DNA of 64,000 nt from Synanceia verrucosa (GCA_029721515.1 CM056551.1:24848437-24912436), one strand, 5' to 3'. Shown: positions 51,076 to 62,329, counted from the stretch's first letter. Numbers and translations: made by a program. Notes: generated from the letters alone by a model not told the origin.

Positions 51076-53645
51076 ATAGTAAAGAACATAATTTATTGAA
51101 GACAAAATCTAAAGCGGAAATAAATACATGAAAGAACAATGAGTGAAATTTACGTTGTGAACTCAGCAACGAATAATAAACACTTTCAGTGGTAACAAAG
51201 AAGAAACGCTGAACTCTGAAAGTATTCCTGCTATGGAGCTGACCATTAAAAAAAGGTTAATCTGTAACTGATTTGTCAAACACATTTTCAAAACTGATTT
51301 TAGGCGTCACGCAATCCGATAACAAAAATAAAGTGTTTGCTGTTAAAATTAGAAATGTTTACAGGCCTCGGCATGTGTAATAAATAGAAAAACAAAGAGA
51401 AATCAATCAATGCAAACTAGTCATTAGGATAAATTAGATTTAGTTTGAAAAGTAGATTTAATAGATGGTATTTGATGAGTAAAGAGTTGAGGAAGTGCAG
51501 GGCTGGGGATGGGGGAGGGTATGTTAAATCAACTCACCATACAAATCATTTTCATGAAAACAATCTAGAAATTAGGCAGGATTGATACATTCATTATGTG
51601 CATATTTCCCATCATTTAAAACGGACAAAGTGGAAGCTAAGACTTTCAACATCAGGGGCTTCAAAATGTGATATGGTGCCGCTTGGTTTTGTAAAATGTG
51701 TTCTTAGAGCTGGAATTCAGAAATTACAGCACTATGAAATAAAAATGAGAAAACTGAATACCAGAGAAGCACAAGATTGTGGAAATAATCTGGCACCACG
51801 TACCCTACATTCCTGAATGGACTGGACAATCATATTGGCCGTTTGTGACTGTGCGCACATTTACCAACCCGAGAATTTCAGTAGGCAAAGACACTGTAAA
51901 AAATACCGTTATGTCTTGTTGTGGACCAGGGATATGATTCCGCTTTCTTAAGACTGATCTACAGAAATCAGAAGGCCGCAAAGTTGTAGTCCAGTTATAG
52001 TTTCAAACACAACACCCGAGCCTGACACAAAATCTATAACCACTGGGACAGGGGGAACAGACTCACTTGGCACCATTTAAAAAAAAAAAAAAAAAATCAA
52101 AACTTTTAACAATTTGATCCATTAGAAAAAAAAAACAACAAAAAAACACAAAACAAAAAGAACAAACAACTGTCCTCAAATGAGTTTAAAAGCAACAGAT
52201 GGGTAAAAGTTAAAAAAAAGGAAAGAACATAGAGGCGGTAGGTTATCAACAGTAGCTGACATCATCTACTCTTGATCAAAATGCCCTTTCAGATTACAGC
52301 AGGGATCCTATACATGCAGACTGACACATGGAGACGAGCACATATCTTTGCTGAGCCCTCAGTGCCGTCCTCCCTTTAAATCATCTCTGCTGCTCAAAAA
52401 AAAGGAGCTTAAAATTCTCTCACACCTTCTAAAATGGCTCAGTTAAAACCAGGGAGGTTACGACGCAGATTAAACCTTTAAATACATCAGCTTCAAGTCA
52501 ATGACATGTCTTGCTGTGAGTTTACTATCGCCACTTCCTCCTCTCTAGATACAGCTCGTCACTGGTTGTCCAGTCTTCGACCCTGTTTAGCTGACAGCCT
52601 TTGTGGGAAACATCCACAGGCCGCCGCCACCCCTCCCTCATCCTCCTCCTCCTACAAACAGGGACGTACTCGTCCTCGCTGGAACACTTTAAGACTATTT
52701 CAGACACTTTTGTGGTCCGTGGTAATGGAATTTAGACGTTTAAGTAACACAGGCGATTTAGTTTGAACACGCGTATATTAAAGTTTGATCAAAAGACAAA
52801 CACGGGGCATTGAGTACAGTATGGCAGTTATCAGTTTCCCCAAAACATAGAAAAACACAAGGAAAATGTGAGGTGATTTTAAGCTGACATATCAAACATC
52901 AGCCTCCATGAACATCTCCAGATTCAGTGATATTATGTGACCTAAATGGAGCCCACTGCATGAGTGCAGTAATACACATTAAGGGGTGTTTCCTGAATAA
53001 CTCTGTGATGTAATTCATTGCCAATACTAATTTAAAGAAGACCTCAGGAGGACAAACTGAAGCTGTATTTAAGGCTTTCTAAAGTAAAAGATATCACTAT
53101 TCTGAAGATGGCCATGGATTAAAATCATTACACAAGATCAGTTGTGAAAAATTAATAACATTAAACTCTCCCTGACACTGGTGGAACTGAGCCACAACAC
53201 ATATCAACGTGTAAAATAAGTTGTAATCAGCATCTGGGATAAATTATTTTACCTCATATTATTCAGTTTTCACACAGCAAACTGGACCAATTTCTCATTG
53301 CTGTGCCAATACACCACTGACACTGCCTGCTGTCCTTTAAACTCATACTTAAGTCTGTCTGTTATTAAGGTTTATAAAACCTGTTCTCCAAATAAAAAGG
53401 TAGTGTTCGTTGTATTAAAAACAATGATGAGAGTTCACAGAGTCGTCTGTGGAGGAAGCACTGGAAGTTGAACCAGGAGCTCTGATGATATGGTCAGTCA
53501 TTGTTGAGGAGGTCAGAGGGAGGAAAGGGAATGAGGAGTTGTGGAGCAGAGTCATCAATAAGCCTCCCACTCAGTCCTTTCTGATCAGGCTGAACACACA
53601 GCAGCCCTGTGGGGGGGCCTTGCTTTCACTGCTGAGCTGGTGATG
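51075..53645 (-). other. tmem161b: Probable tmem161b 3' UTR
   Basis: The segment between the stop codon and the first AATAAA. Poly-A tracts on the plus strand (52079-52096 and near 52123-52150) would be U-rich runs in the message. An open, highly charged frame (52525-52707, minus) lies within it and is discussed separately. The extent is inferred. Confidence 0.35.
51092..51097 (-). terminator. tmem161b: Candidate tmem161b polyadenylation signal (AATAAA)
   Basis: This is the first canonical AATAAA I found on the minus strand downstream of the tmem161b stop codon at 53646, giving a 3' UTR of about 2.55 kb. An ATTAAA at 51462-51457 is an earlier alternative and an AATAAA at 50450-50445 a later one. 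There is no transcript evidence. Confidence 0.35.
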
Positions 53646-53941
53646 CTATGCCGCCATGAGATATTGATGGTAGAAGAGGCCAAAGAGGGAGGTGGAGAAG
53701 AGGCAGGCAGCAATCCACCAAGTGAAGAAGGAGAAAAGGCCCCGGAAAAGCAAGGGGCTAAAGACAGTTCGCAAGCCTCCCAGAGCCACTGACAGCTGGG
53801 CTACCGACGCCCGGGCTCCTGTTTCTACCACTGGAGCTGGTGTCGGAGCCGCAATTGGTGCCGCCCCCATCACAGAGTCAGAGTTCAGTTCATAGATGCA
53901 AGGCAGGTCTTCTTCAGGATAGACCCACCAGGAGTGCCCAC
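53646..53941 (-). CDS. tmem161b: tmem161b terminal coding exon
   Basis: 296 coding nt ending in TAG (53648-53646). It begins GHSWWVYPEEDLP. An alanine/proline-rich linker follows (IAAPTPAPVVETGARA), which looks less conserved than the rest. The last membrane hairpin ends FGLFYHQYLMAA. The C-terminal wording is what separates this from TMEM161A. Confidence 0.97.
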
Positions 53942-56900
53942 CTGTCATAAATTAGATCCAGTATGAACACAGCTTGGATTTATGGAAGGCAAAGAGAAAG
54001 TGTAAACTTGAAAAACTTCAGGCGGGGCGTGACTCACCTAAGGTTTTTAGCAGCAAAGTCGTATGCAGCAGCATCACCAGTGGTGCTACATACTGTAGTG
54101 CGATTACACACAAGTAGTAAAAAACACGTGCAACCTGGGTGACATGAGAGAAGAATTCTATTAATGTTGGCTTTTACACAAACTGTGCAATCAGTCAATA
54201 CCTGGAGGTTTAACACAGCTGCTTGTTGTTTCTCTGATCTCAGCCTACTGGCTAATATTATTTTTAACTCACTGAGTTACAGTACCATTGACGTATATAC
54301 ACATCAAAGTGGTTTTTTTTGGCAGCAGGTCGCTGATCACGGTCTCCTGCAGCCTGTGAGTAATACTGGGGCTTCTGGTTCCCCTTTTCCACCAAAAGGA
54401 ACCAAGTGCTAGTTCCGTGCTGGTGCTTAGACGGTTCAACTTGCGTTCCTCCTTAGCACCGGTCGTTTTTTCCACTGGCAAGGAGCCCAGTCAGAGCCAC
54501 GTCGGTACGTCACTGCATTTTCGTTTTCACCCGGCAAAGCTTGTGCGGTGCGAAATCAAAACAAGGCTTTGCAAAAAATCCAGAGCCGACAAAAACTAAC
54601 TGTATGGCATTATATTTGTGCCACCTTCCTGAGCGAAGAAAGACAGACGAGCAAAAATAAATTTACTTAGCACAAAATATATTTATGTGCTCAAGTCTGC
54701 ATTTGTTTCCTCAAAATCTGTCTTTGTTCATTTAGGAATGTGGCATAAATACATTTGACTTGCGATCGAACCAGGCAGTATTCACTCCGGACTTGTTGGT
54801 CACAGTAACCCCGCCCCAAGCTCTCGACATAATCAGTGCTTAGCTCTGAACCAGCAAAGACTTGGTGCTTGCCTGGCTCCAGTTTTAAGCACCAGGGGCC
54901 AGTGCTAAGTCAGGCTCTGGCTCCAAACTCATCCTGGAACCACCCTGGTGGAAAAGGAGTAAGTAAGTAGTCGGAGCTTAAAGAGACGGTATATGCCACG
55001 GAGATCAAAGCAAGAAGTGGAGATGATCGAGATTAGAGAGAAAAACAGATAGATTCTGAACATAAAGTGGCATTTTTGGTGAAAGTGGCCTCTACTCTAC
55101 CTCTGATAAAATAAGAATGGAACAAGGATAAAAACAAACTTTTTTTTCATGATAAAAAAAGTCTGCTCTTTCATTGGACTATTCAGTGTTTTCAGAGACA
55201 GTACAAAATATTCTGTGGGTCTTGAAATATGACTCAAATTGGGTAAAAACTGGCACAAGGCACCGTCTCTTTTATAAAATGGCTGGCACTCAATGACTTA
55301 ATAATGTTATGTCTTATGGCACTTTTGAACTGACAAAACTTTGCCATGTATTTTCCCTCACTATCAGTCTGTTTTAGACCACACCTTAACACATGATGAT
55401 CGGCTGTTCTGCACTCCACTTTTAAAGGGAGTGACAGGAACTCAAGTGTTTGGCCTCAACACATTCACTGAATGTATCTAACTTCCAAGAGCACCACAGG
55501 TGGGCTGCATGCCTTCTGCATTATGCATGTCCTTTGGACAGATGACTGGGTTTTGTGCTTTCTTCCTTAATTCACGAGACCCTAAATGTGTCTATATTTG
55601 CTTTCAATAAAAGGAAATTGGCTTCCTCCTAAATTTCTTCACCTTTGCAAAACCAGCAAGGTGACTCCATTGAAACAGTTACTGTGGATCATAATGCTGC
55701 TCTGCCTCTGCCTGTCAAATAGGATTAAGCAATTATTTTGTCTTTCGAAAATGGGTATAATAGGGATCGTTATATCTATTATCTTATTCACCATCTTCTG
55801 CAGGTCAACGGTACTTATCCGCCCCGCCTCCTTCTTCATCTGGTCCACACCTTTCTGGGCCAGGTTGAGGTAGGCCTGCAAATGATGTCTCATCATCGCG
55901 AGCCGGAGCACACACATCAGTATGATGACCCATAACCGTAGCGTATCAAACGTTTCTTCAGTCATCCTGGTATTAATAGAAAGACAGGAGTGAGTAAGAA
56001 AGGAGACACACTGTGCATCTCCTCCATCTTTTGGATGGTAGGCAGAGACAATGAAAAGGAAAGATAGTGAGAGCAAAGGAGTCATCAACATCTCAGAAGA
56101 AAAAGTAATAGGAGGGTGAAATTGAGAGATAGAAAGGTGAAAAGGGAGCATCGTAACGCAAAATCGGGCTTTATCGTGTTCGACCTTGATGCTATCACAG
56201 TTTCCCTTAGCAGCAACAAAAAAAGTTGACATGCGACAGAATTCAAACTTGAAGCAAATGAAAGAGGTTATCTTGAATGAAAAGCCGGCTAACAAATGAC
56301 AGCAGTTAGAGATACAATAAAGAGCTTTCCCTGAGGTATGACTACATTTGTTTGCAGTCTAATTTGAAGCCAAGTAGACAATGTGTTTATTGTCACTTCA
56401 TCTAGAAGCTGAATACATTCCTTATCTCATTGAACCATTGTAAATCCATTTTCATAACTGCTGTTGCATTGTTTACATCCATTTTCCGGCACAAAAGCCA
56501 CAATTACTTTTATTTTCACAGCTTGCCAATGTTGTCCCATCCCTCTCGTTTGAATGGCAGGCAATTAGCTTGCTAGATATCAAGGGAGTCCAACTGGCTT
56601 GCCTCGCAAATACAGATCAATCAACGGCACACCTTCAATAAGTTCACAAGAAATGTTTACGCAATCTCGTACATAAGCTACAAAGATTTTACCACTGAGC
56701 TCATTATCCATGTTCAATTATTATAACTATCATCAAATAACATGATTGTAACTTTCAAATAACTCTGGTTATTTGAAAGTTTAGTTGGTTTCAATTAGCT
56801 CAACAATAAAAAAGGAAATCTCTGGTAGGATCCTTTTGAGCATACTGAATCCATGACTATGTATATGCTCTATGTATATAATACTATATATTATATTCAT

Positions 56901-59900
56901 AAGTATGTAGAAATGTAATTAATGAAATCAAATGCAGTGTGTACAACTGATGTGCCAGAATGGCAGCAGCGGTGCTGTGCTGTGCACGTCTGAATCAGGC
57001 ATTTTAAGGGATTGTTGGAACAAGATAACAAAGATTACAATAATTTACTTACAAAGGCACATTCTCCTTTTCCAGAGTGGGGTTCATTATATAGTCCTTG
57101 GTAATGGGCTTCACCCACAGCAGGACCATGATAAGAGGGGACAGGAAGTTGATATGTAGCAGAGTCCTGCAGAAAATGGGAGGTAAAAGAGAAGATGCCC
57201 GGTTTAACCAATAATAATACCTCAAGAAATGTCTGACCACTGAAGAAAACAATTTGTTTAAAATATTTGTATAAAACCACAGCTAGCTCACTGAAATCTT
57301 CACTTTTCAGTCTTACCCTGAAGTTAACATAATGAGAAATAAGGTCCATGCTATCAGTGTAAAGTCCCATGAGAGGGGTGAGAAGATACCCTAGGCGCAT
57401 ATTTTTAAGGGCTTGGCGATAATCCCTGCTGGTGACAGCATCACTAACGATGTAAGCTCAGAACAGTTGAGGGGGGGAATGGAAGAGGAGGCCATTTTTC
57501 AGTCTGCTTTGCTAAAGTAGATTATCTAGATGCAACGTGCTCCCTGCTCTGCAGCCCCTATCATGGTCATGGACATGCCACCCAGTGAGTTCGGAAATAG
57601 AAGTCTGCCCCAACTGAGGAAGACTTCATCGGACAAACGGCTGCTCTCTTGTATCTGACATACTAGTAGTGAGTATATGTGGCTTCTTGGTTCTCCAAGA
57701 TAGGACAGTCTGGTAATTGGTCACCGTTTGTGACAAATTTGAGCACAGTGTGTTTGTATTAATTAAACCAATACAAAACCATATGCTATCCAATTTTTTT
57801 TCCTATCAGAAACATGTAAATTACAATGAACAGTCTCTCCCTCTCTCTGCGTGTTATAGTCAAAGCTTTCTCTTGTTTTCTTGTCTTCTGATTGGCGTGG
57901 TGGAGAGAGGAGGACGTGCTGCCCAGGCTTCTTCTGGTTGGTGTGGTGGAGAGGAGGACGTGCTGCCCAGGCTTCTTCTGGTTGGTGTGGTGGGGAGGAG
58001 GACGTGCTGCCCAGGCTTCTTCTGGTTGGTGTGGTGGAGAGAGGAGGACGTGCTGCCCAGGCTTCTTCTGGTTGGTGTGGTGGAGAGGAAGACGCGCTGC
58101 TCATCTATTGCTGATAGCTTGATGATGCTCTTCATCCCCTTGGACACTCTCTTACAATTCTATATATACACTGTATATTAGCTGTTGTTATATTGAGTTG
58201 GACATTTTCATATAATTTTATATGTAGTGTTAATGTGTTTTCATTGTTGTTATTCTGTACACATGGCATCTACTGCACGTCTGTCCATCCTGGAAGAGGG
58301 ATCCCTCCTCTGTCGATCTTCCTGAGGTTTCTTCTGTTTCTTTTTCCCTGTTATAGGGTTTTTTTTGGGGAGTTTTTCCTTAGTCGATGCGAGGGTCATT
58401 TGTAAAGGTCAGAGGGTGTCATATCCTGTACAGATTGTAAAGCCCAATGGGGCAAATTCATAATTTGTGACATTGGGCTATACAAATAAACTTGACTTGT
58501 TGAAATTGTAAAGCCGGCCACGTGTGCCTGTTAGTGCATGTTTGTGGCTACAGCTGATAGCGCCGCCCCGACCAGTGCTACCTTTGCAGAAGTGTAGCAC
58601 CCACTGTGCCAGCAGTGTTGCTGCTGTTACCACCCATACAGAGGCAATATAAACGCTCCAAACCTCACATTTAGCACCCTTAAAATGTTTATATTTCAAC
58701 AAAGATTTCCATGACTTTCCAACATTTAGATTCTTATTTTATAACTCACTGAGTGCCATCGACGCATCTATACATCATTTAAAATCTGACACTTGAGTGC
58801 CATAGTGTATCTATAAACAGGAAGTGGAGACGGTCAAGATTAGAGAGCAAAACAGCCAGACAAAAGTAGAGTAGAGAGTGGACAAAAAGTGGTGATTTTG
58901 GTGAAAGTGGCCTCAATTCTAACTCTGTTAAAACCAGAACAGAAAAAGGTAAAAACACACTTGATTTTAATAATGAGTCTCTTTTTTCATTTGACCTATT
59001 CAGCGTTTTCAGAGTCATAGTACAAAATACACTGTGGGTCATGAAAGATGACTCAAAATGGGCAAAAATGCTGGCACAAGACACTTTCTGTTTTATAAAA
59101 GGGCTGGCACTCAATGAGTTAGGGATGTGTTCAAAGAAAAATACATAAATGAAGACAATTACTGTTAAGAACTTACTGTGTAAATTTGGCCGTGGTCAGA
59201 TTGAGTGCATCTAGGTGCATCTGGGCCAATCGTAGACCAGGGAAAGTTAGAAACGCTCCGATCAAAGAGCAGAGCAGGGCCAGGATCAGCTTAAAGGTGA
59301 GTTTAGATATGGGACCCCTGTGAAAGAGAAAACACATTGTGAGATACAACTGTAGTTTCATGAGTCATAAAGAATTCATGAAGGTAAAAATGATACTGTG
59401 AGAATACTGATTTTGTACTTACTGGGACTCTAAGCCCTGGTGCTCCAGGAACTGTAGGGCACTGTCAGAGAAGTTTGCAAAACCTAAATAAAAGGAGAGA
59501 TGTTTAAGAGCCACTTACCCACTTCACTAACCCCCTAACCCTGGGGCTAAAAGTAATAACATTTGGTCATTACCAACAGTGGAGCACTCACCTGTCTCCA
59601 GACCAAACTCCAGATAGTTTTCAGTGACAATAAGAATGGCCATGGCTTTGACAAAAAAGAAGAAAGCAAAAGTGATGCAGAGTGAACGCTCTCCTCCTTC
59701 CTCCAGCTTGAAGTAGTGGGCCGTTAGAGAGAAAAGAGTCTTTCTGTGAGGACAGAGTCAAGGAAAAACATCTGCAGGCGCCCACTGGCATGTAAAGCAA
59801 AACACAGCTCCTTTGAAGATATGTTTTACAATCTGTTTTACAGGTTCAAGGGAGACATGAAATATGTCTCAGCAATCAGTTAATACCAAACATTTAGAAC

Positions 59901-62329
59901 AGTAACACACCTCTATTCACTGAAAAAAAATGTGTTTTGTGTTTACAAAAATACACAAAGCTCCTTAGAGACCCTCAGCACCTTGGTGCTCCAAAATAAC
60001 AAAATAAGGTGAGGGTATGGAATGTGAGGGTCTTTGGCACCAATGTGTACCACTGAGGATATAATAGGATTTAACTCTACCACCGTCAACCTTGATCAGA
60101 AAGCTCCAAGGTCAGAGCATGTTTCTAAAGCAAGCTCTGATGGCCATTGAGATAAATGTCTCATTTCTGCGACATCTCAGGTGACAGCAATGCCAATCTT
60201 TCATTCCCCTTTATTCTTTTTCAAGAGTGGAGTCTTCTTTTTCACCCCCTCCACTCAGTACAATGAAGCCAGCTGTATAAACACTCACATGATGAGTATG
60301 AACCAGCATGAGGCAGAAAAGAGGTGTTTGAGTCATTGTGCGGTGGGCTACCATTAATATACCACAGCGGGCCCGTCAATACACATCACATTTAAACATA
60401 TAAGAAAACAAGGCACCATTAGTTATAGATACCTGAACAGAGTGCCACTTGAGAGATACCAATGAAGGTTAAGTCGGTAAAGTCGGCAAGTCTTAAAATC
60501 TCAAAAAAGCCCCTTTCACACTGCACGAAAATCTGGGTCGAGGCAGGATTTTCGTGCAGTGTGAAAGGGTTGTCGTGGCATTTTGACCCGGGTCAAATGA
60601 CCCTCTAATCAACCTGGGAGTTTATCGGCTCGGCTCGTCTGCAGTGTAAAGGCGACCCGCGTCAACCCGCTAATTTATCCATTGATGTGTTGATGTCTGT
60701 CACATTCTGATTTAGTCCCTAGGGAGCCTGTCAGGCTGTTAGTGTGAAGCTGCAGGGCTGCAGAACTGTTCACTCATAACATCAGTCTTACAGTTGAGGG
60801 AATATATATATTTTTTTTCAATCAAACAAGTCAAATGTGTAGCTGCATGTGGATGGATTCCTTCCTTTAATGGAAGGACATTGTGAATTAGCTCTATGTC
60901 ATGCTCAGGAAATCCCAATGAAGAGCGCAACCATGTTTCTACACAGCTTGTATAGCGATCTGGCACACCTTTTTTTATTGATCATGGCAGTGTACATTAG
61001 CACTTGGATATTTTCCGATCTGCACTGAGTTTGTAAACTTTGCCAAAGGGACAAAATTGCAAAGCGAAAAATAAAAACGCTAACTTGCGACCCGCTGACG
61101 TCTGTGCTGTTCATTGTTTACCTCGCAGTGTTCAGGGCCCTTAAATGTGTAGGGATAACCTTGTCAATGCAATGACGAACGGGAGGGAGATTAAAAAAAA
61201 AATGGCAGTGTGAAAGCTCCCGAATGCTGAACCAAGGCGGGTCGAACCGAGTTAGCAAATCTTGCGTCGATGCACTAATTTTGGTGTGAAAGTGATAAAA
61301 CAGGAAAACTGCAATCAAGTGCCCCATTACTTACACTTACATTGAGCCAACACGTTCCCTCATCTTCATCTGCATAGCGTTATTTCATCTGTCTTCAGTC
61401 TGTCCCTTTCCCCCCCCTGAGCATATACTTCTTGGGCTGTGTAAATTGGGCCCGCAATCTCTGATGCAGGCAGGAAATGACACACCATCTGACCATGGTG
61501 AGCCGGGCCCCTCCAGGAGCACTGGAAGGATTGATCCCCCTGGTTGGTGGCAAGGATAATGCATATAATTTAAACATCATTCAGCATAGTAAAATAGCAG
61601 GTAGGTGCAGAGAAAAAAGGTGCAGCAGGCAAGGCAGTAGGAGCTCGAGAAGTCACTTTATAGTCTCTCTCTGCCACTGCTGCATCCACACAATCAAGCT
61701 GGAATTATTTGCTCTTCTATAGACAAAGAGATGTTAACCTTGTGACATATACAAGGCAGTGGTGAAGAATGTGAGGGGAAAATAATGATAATGTATAAGT
61801 GCAGAGGGAAAAATAGAAAAGGATGGTCAGCTGGAAGCTCAAATGTTGTAAATCCTCCACACTCATAACGTACAGCATGAATATGTGACCAATTTGAAGA
61901 AGAGTTTACACCAAAACAGTGAATCAATTTAACACTAATAAAAAAAGGCAATCAAGACACAGAGAGTAACTCATGGAAGGATACAGGACAAAAGCAAGTA
62001 CTAGCAGGCACCAGACCACACTGATGTTCATCTCTCCTGAGGGCTGCGCCACGCTGTAGTACAGTTCTGTTATCAGATAGACCACAGTTGCCGCTACCGT
62101 GAAATCCACCAGCCATTGGAACTCTGGGAAGTAGTGCAATGCTGGGAGGAGAGAGAGTATACATCAAAAACTTCAAGCAAACAGTTCAGTGAGTGATTGA
62201 GACATAGAAATTTGTCCCCTTAGACTCATACCTAACGTGTCGACTTCTGCGATGCATTTCGTCTCCAGCTGTAAATCTATATCCTTGGGAACGGTTAGCG
62301 GCTTATTGTCTATGTGACCATTGTACTTC
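53646..62329 (-). CDS. tmem161b: Transmembrane protein 161B, nine 3' coding exons
   Basis: A multi-pass membrane protein of the TMEM161 family. Its biochemical role is not firmly known; the vertebrate gene has been linked to cardiac rhythm and cortical folding. Exons in transcript order are 62329-62232, 62141-61985, 59743-59592, 59483-59423, 59317-59177, 57166-57053, 55966-55792, 54134-54038 and 53941-53646. All introns are GT-AG and every junction keeps frame, giving 429 residues to a TAG. Eight hydrophobic segments lie at about residues 45-66, 72-92, 106-126, 161-183, 204-223, 250-268, 302-330 and 394-425. Family landmarks include LTVPKDIDL, EFQWLVDFTVAATVVYL, FPGLRLAQMHLDALNL, KPITKDYIMNP, QAYLNLAQK and the C-terminus FTWWIAACLFSTSLFGLFY. 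The C-terminus is closer to the B than the A paralogue. The first ~55-60 residues are encoded beyond the right edge. Confidence 0.97.
54038..54134 (-). CDS. tmem161b: tmem161b coding exon
   Basis: 97 nt, acceptor 'gtcacccag', donor TTAG|GTGAGT. It encodes a single long hydrophobic stretch, VARVFYYLCVIALQY onward to LLLKTL. It was missed by simple frame scanning because it has no internal Met start. Confidence 0.97.
54264..55301. mobile_element. TTAA-flanked MITE, copy A (interrupted)
   Basis: It begins TTAA CTCACTGAG and ends CTGGCACTCAATGAC TTAA. The interior matches copies B and C: 'aagtggagatgatcgagattag', 'gtgaaagtggcct', 'aaaatattctgtgggtcttg'. A different element (54379-54968) sits inside it, splitting it in two. 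TTAA at both ends is the target site of piggyBac-type elements. Non-coding. Confidence 0.8.
54379..54968. mobile_element. Second MITE nested in copy A
   Basis: About 590 bp with inverted ends: CCCCTTTTCCACCAAAAGG at the left and, inverted at the right, CTCCTTTTCCACCAGGGTGG. Copy C shows continuous sequence at the insertion point ('ggggcttctgggagatgtagtcgg', read on its minus strand), so this is a later insertion. The exact target duplication is unclear. The family looks like one of the 'CCTTTTCCACC' hAT-type short elements of fish, from memory. Confidence 0.75.
55792..55966 (-). CDS. tmem161b: tmem161b coding exon
   Basis: 175 nt, acceptor 'aataccag', donor AGATG|GTGAAT. It encodes MTEETFDTLRLW, a membrane segment and the highly conserved QAYLNLAQK and DQMKKEAGRIST motifs. 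The donor has an A at intron +4 and T at +6, slightly off consensus. Confidence 0.97.
56750..56781. repeat. 14-bp perfect hairpin in a tmem161b intron
   Basis: AACTTTCAAATAAC (56750-56763), a 4-nt loop TCTG and the exact complement (56768-56781). It could form a stable RNA stem-loop in the pre-mRNA on either strand. It is shorter than a microRNA precursor. Confidence 0.7.
57053..57166 (-). CDS. tmem161b: tmem161b coding exon
   Basis: 114 nt, acceptor 'ttctgcag', donor CTTT|GTAAGT. It encodes TLLHINFLSPLIMVLLWVKP followed by the conserved ITKDYIMNP loop. Confidence 0.96.
57896..58098. repeat. Minisatellite, ~44-46 bp unit, about 4.3 copies
   Basis: The unit contains 'gtggtggagaggaggacg', 'tgctgcccaggcttcttc' and 'tggttggt'. 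Lengths alternate by the presence of an extra GA step (gagagagg or gagagg). All three frames on both strands stay open across it, which makes several apparent ORFs, none a gene. It lies in an intron of tmem161b. Confidence 0.92.
58240..58508 (+). repeat. Common teleost interspersed repeat
   Basis: It contains 'tggaagagggatccctcctc', 'cttcctgaggtttcttc', 'ttttttggggagtttttcc' and ends 'attgggctatacaaataaa'. I know this series of blocks as the 3' part of a very frequent fish repeat. The copy is fairly complete at its right end; the left limit is uncertain and may reach 58100. Confidence 0.7.
58741..59122. mobile_element. TTAA-type MITE, copy B
   Basis: Ends CTCACTGAGTGCCA and its inverted form TGGCACTCAATGAG. 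The flanking tetranucleotides are ATAA and TTAG, each one base from TTAA. It lacks the middle block present in copies A and C, so it is an internal deletion derivative. Same orientation as copy A. Confidence 0.8.
59177..59317 (-). CDS. tmem161b: tmem161b coding exon
   Basis: 141 nt, acceptor 'ctttcacag', donor ACA|GTAAGT. It encodes the membrane segment LILALLCSLIGAFLTFPGL and the conserved loop RLAQMHLDALNL. It lies only 54 nt downstream of intronic MITE copy B. Confidence 0.96.
59423..59483 (-). CDS. tmem161b: tmem161b coding exon (61 nt)
   Basis: A small exon, acceptor 'tttatttag', donor CCA|GTAAGT. It encodes FANFSDSALQFLEHQGLES, a loop between membrane segments. Its 2-nt start and 2-nt end phases match both neighbours. 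Confidence 0.95.
59592..59743 (-). CDS. tmem161b: tmem161b coding exon
   Basis: 152 nt, acceptor 'ctcacag', donor ACAG|GTGAGT. It carries the family landmark HYFK-EEGGERS, a phenylalanine-rich membrane segment (ITFAFFFFVKAMAILIV) and the ENYLEFGLET motif. Confidence 0.96.
60511..61285. mobile_element. Inverted-repeat element with a 23-bp perfect hairpin
   Basis: CCCTTTCACACTGCACGAAA begins a 23-bp arm (60511-60533) whose exact complement is at 60547-60569 after a 13-nt loop. Sequence to about 61285 is richer in CG and in 'gacccg/cgggtc' words and holds further 'cagtgtgaaag' and 'ggtgtgaaagtg' pieces near 61200 and 61275. This suggests one or more short inverted-repeat transposons with ends like CCCTTTCACAC, a known style in fish. 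Outer limits are uncertain. Confidence 0.6.
61985..62141 (-). CDS. tmem161b: tmem161b coding exon
   Basis: 157 nt, acceptor 'ctcctcccag', donor CT|GTATCC. It encodes two membrane segments: one from LVDFTVAATVVYLITELYY and one from ISVVWCLLVLAFV. The donor lacks the usual G at exon -1 and A or G at intron +3 to +5 beyond GTAT, so it is the weakest splice site of the gene. The frame of the next exon nevertheless confirms it. Confidence 0.93.
62232..62329 (-). CDS. tmem161b: tmem161b coding exon (first in window)
   Basis: Acceptor 'ttgccccag' (AG at 62331-62330), donor GTATGA at 62231. 98 nt; the first G closes a codon begun in an upstream exon outside the window. It reads from KYNGHIDNK through KPLTVPKDIDLQLETK to AEVDTL, a hydrophilic segment that in the family precedes the membrane core. 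Confidence 0.95.

Noticed and set aside
54164..54599. Frames of 60-82 codons on both strands
   Set aside because: They fall within MITE copy A and the nested element, which are non-coding.
57763..58181. Overlapping open frames of 76-154 codons on both strands
   Set aside because: They are readings of the ~45-bp minisatellite, which happens to lack stops in all frames.
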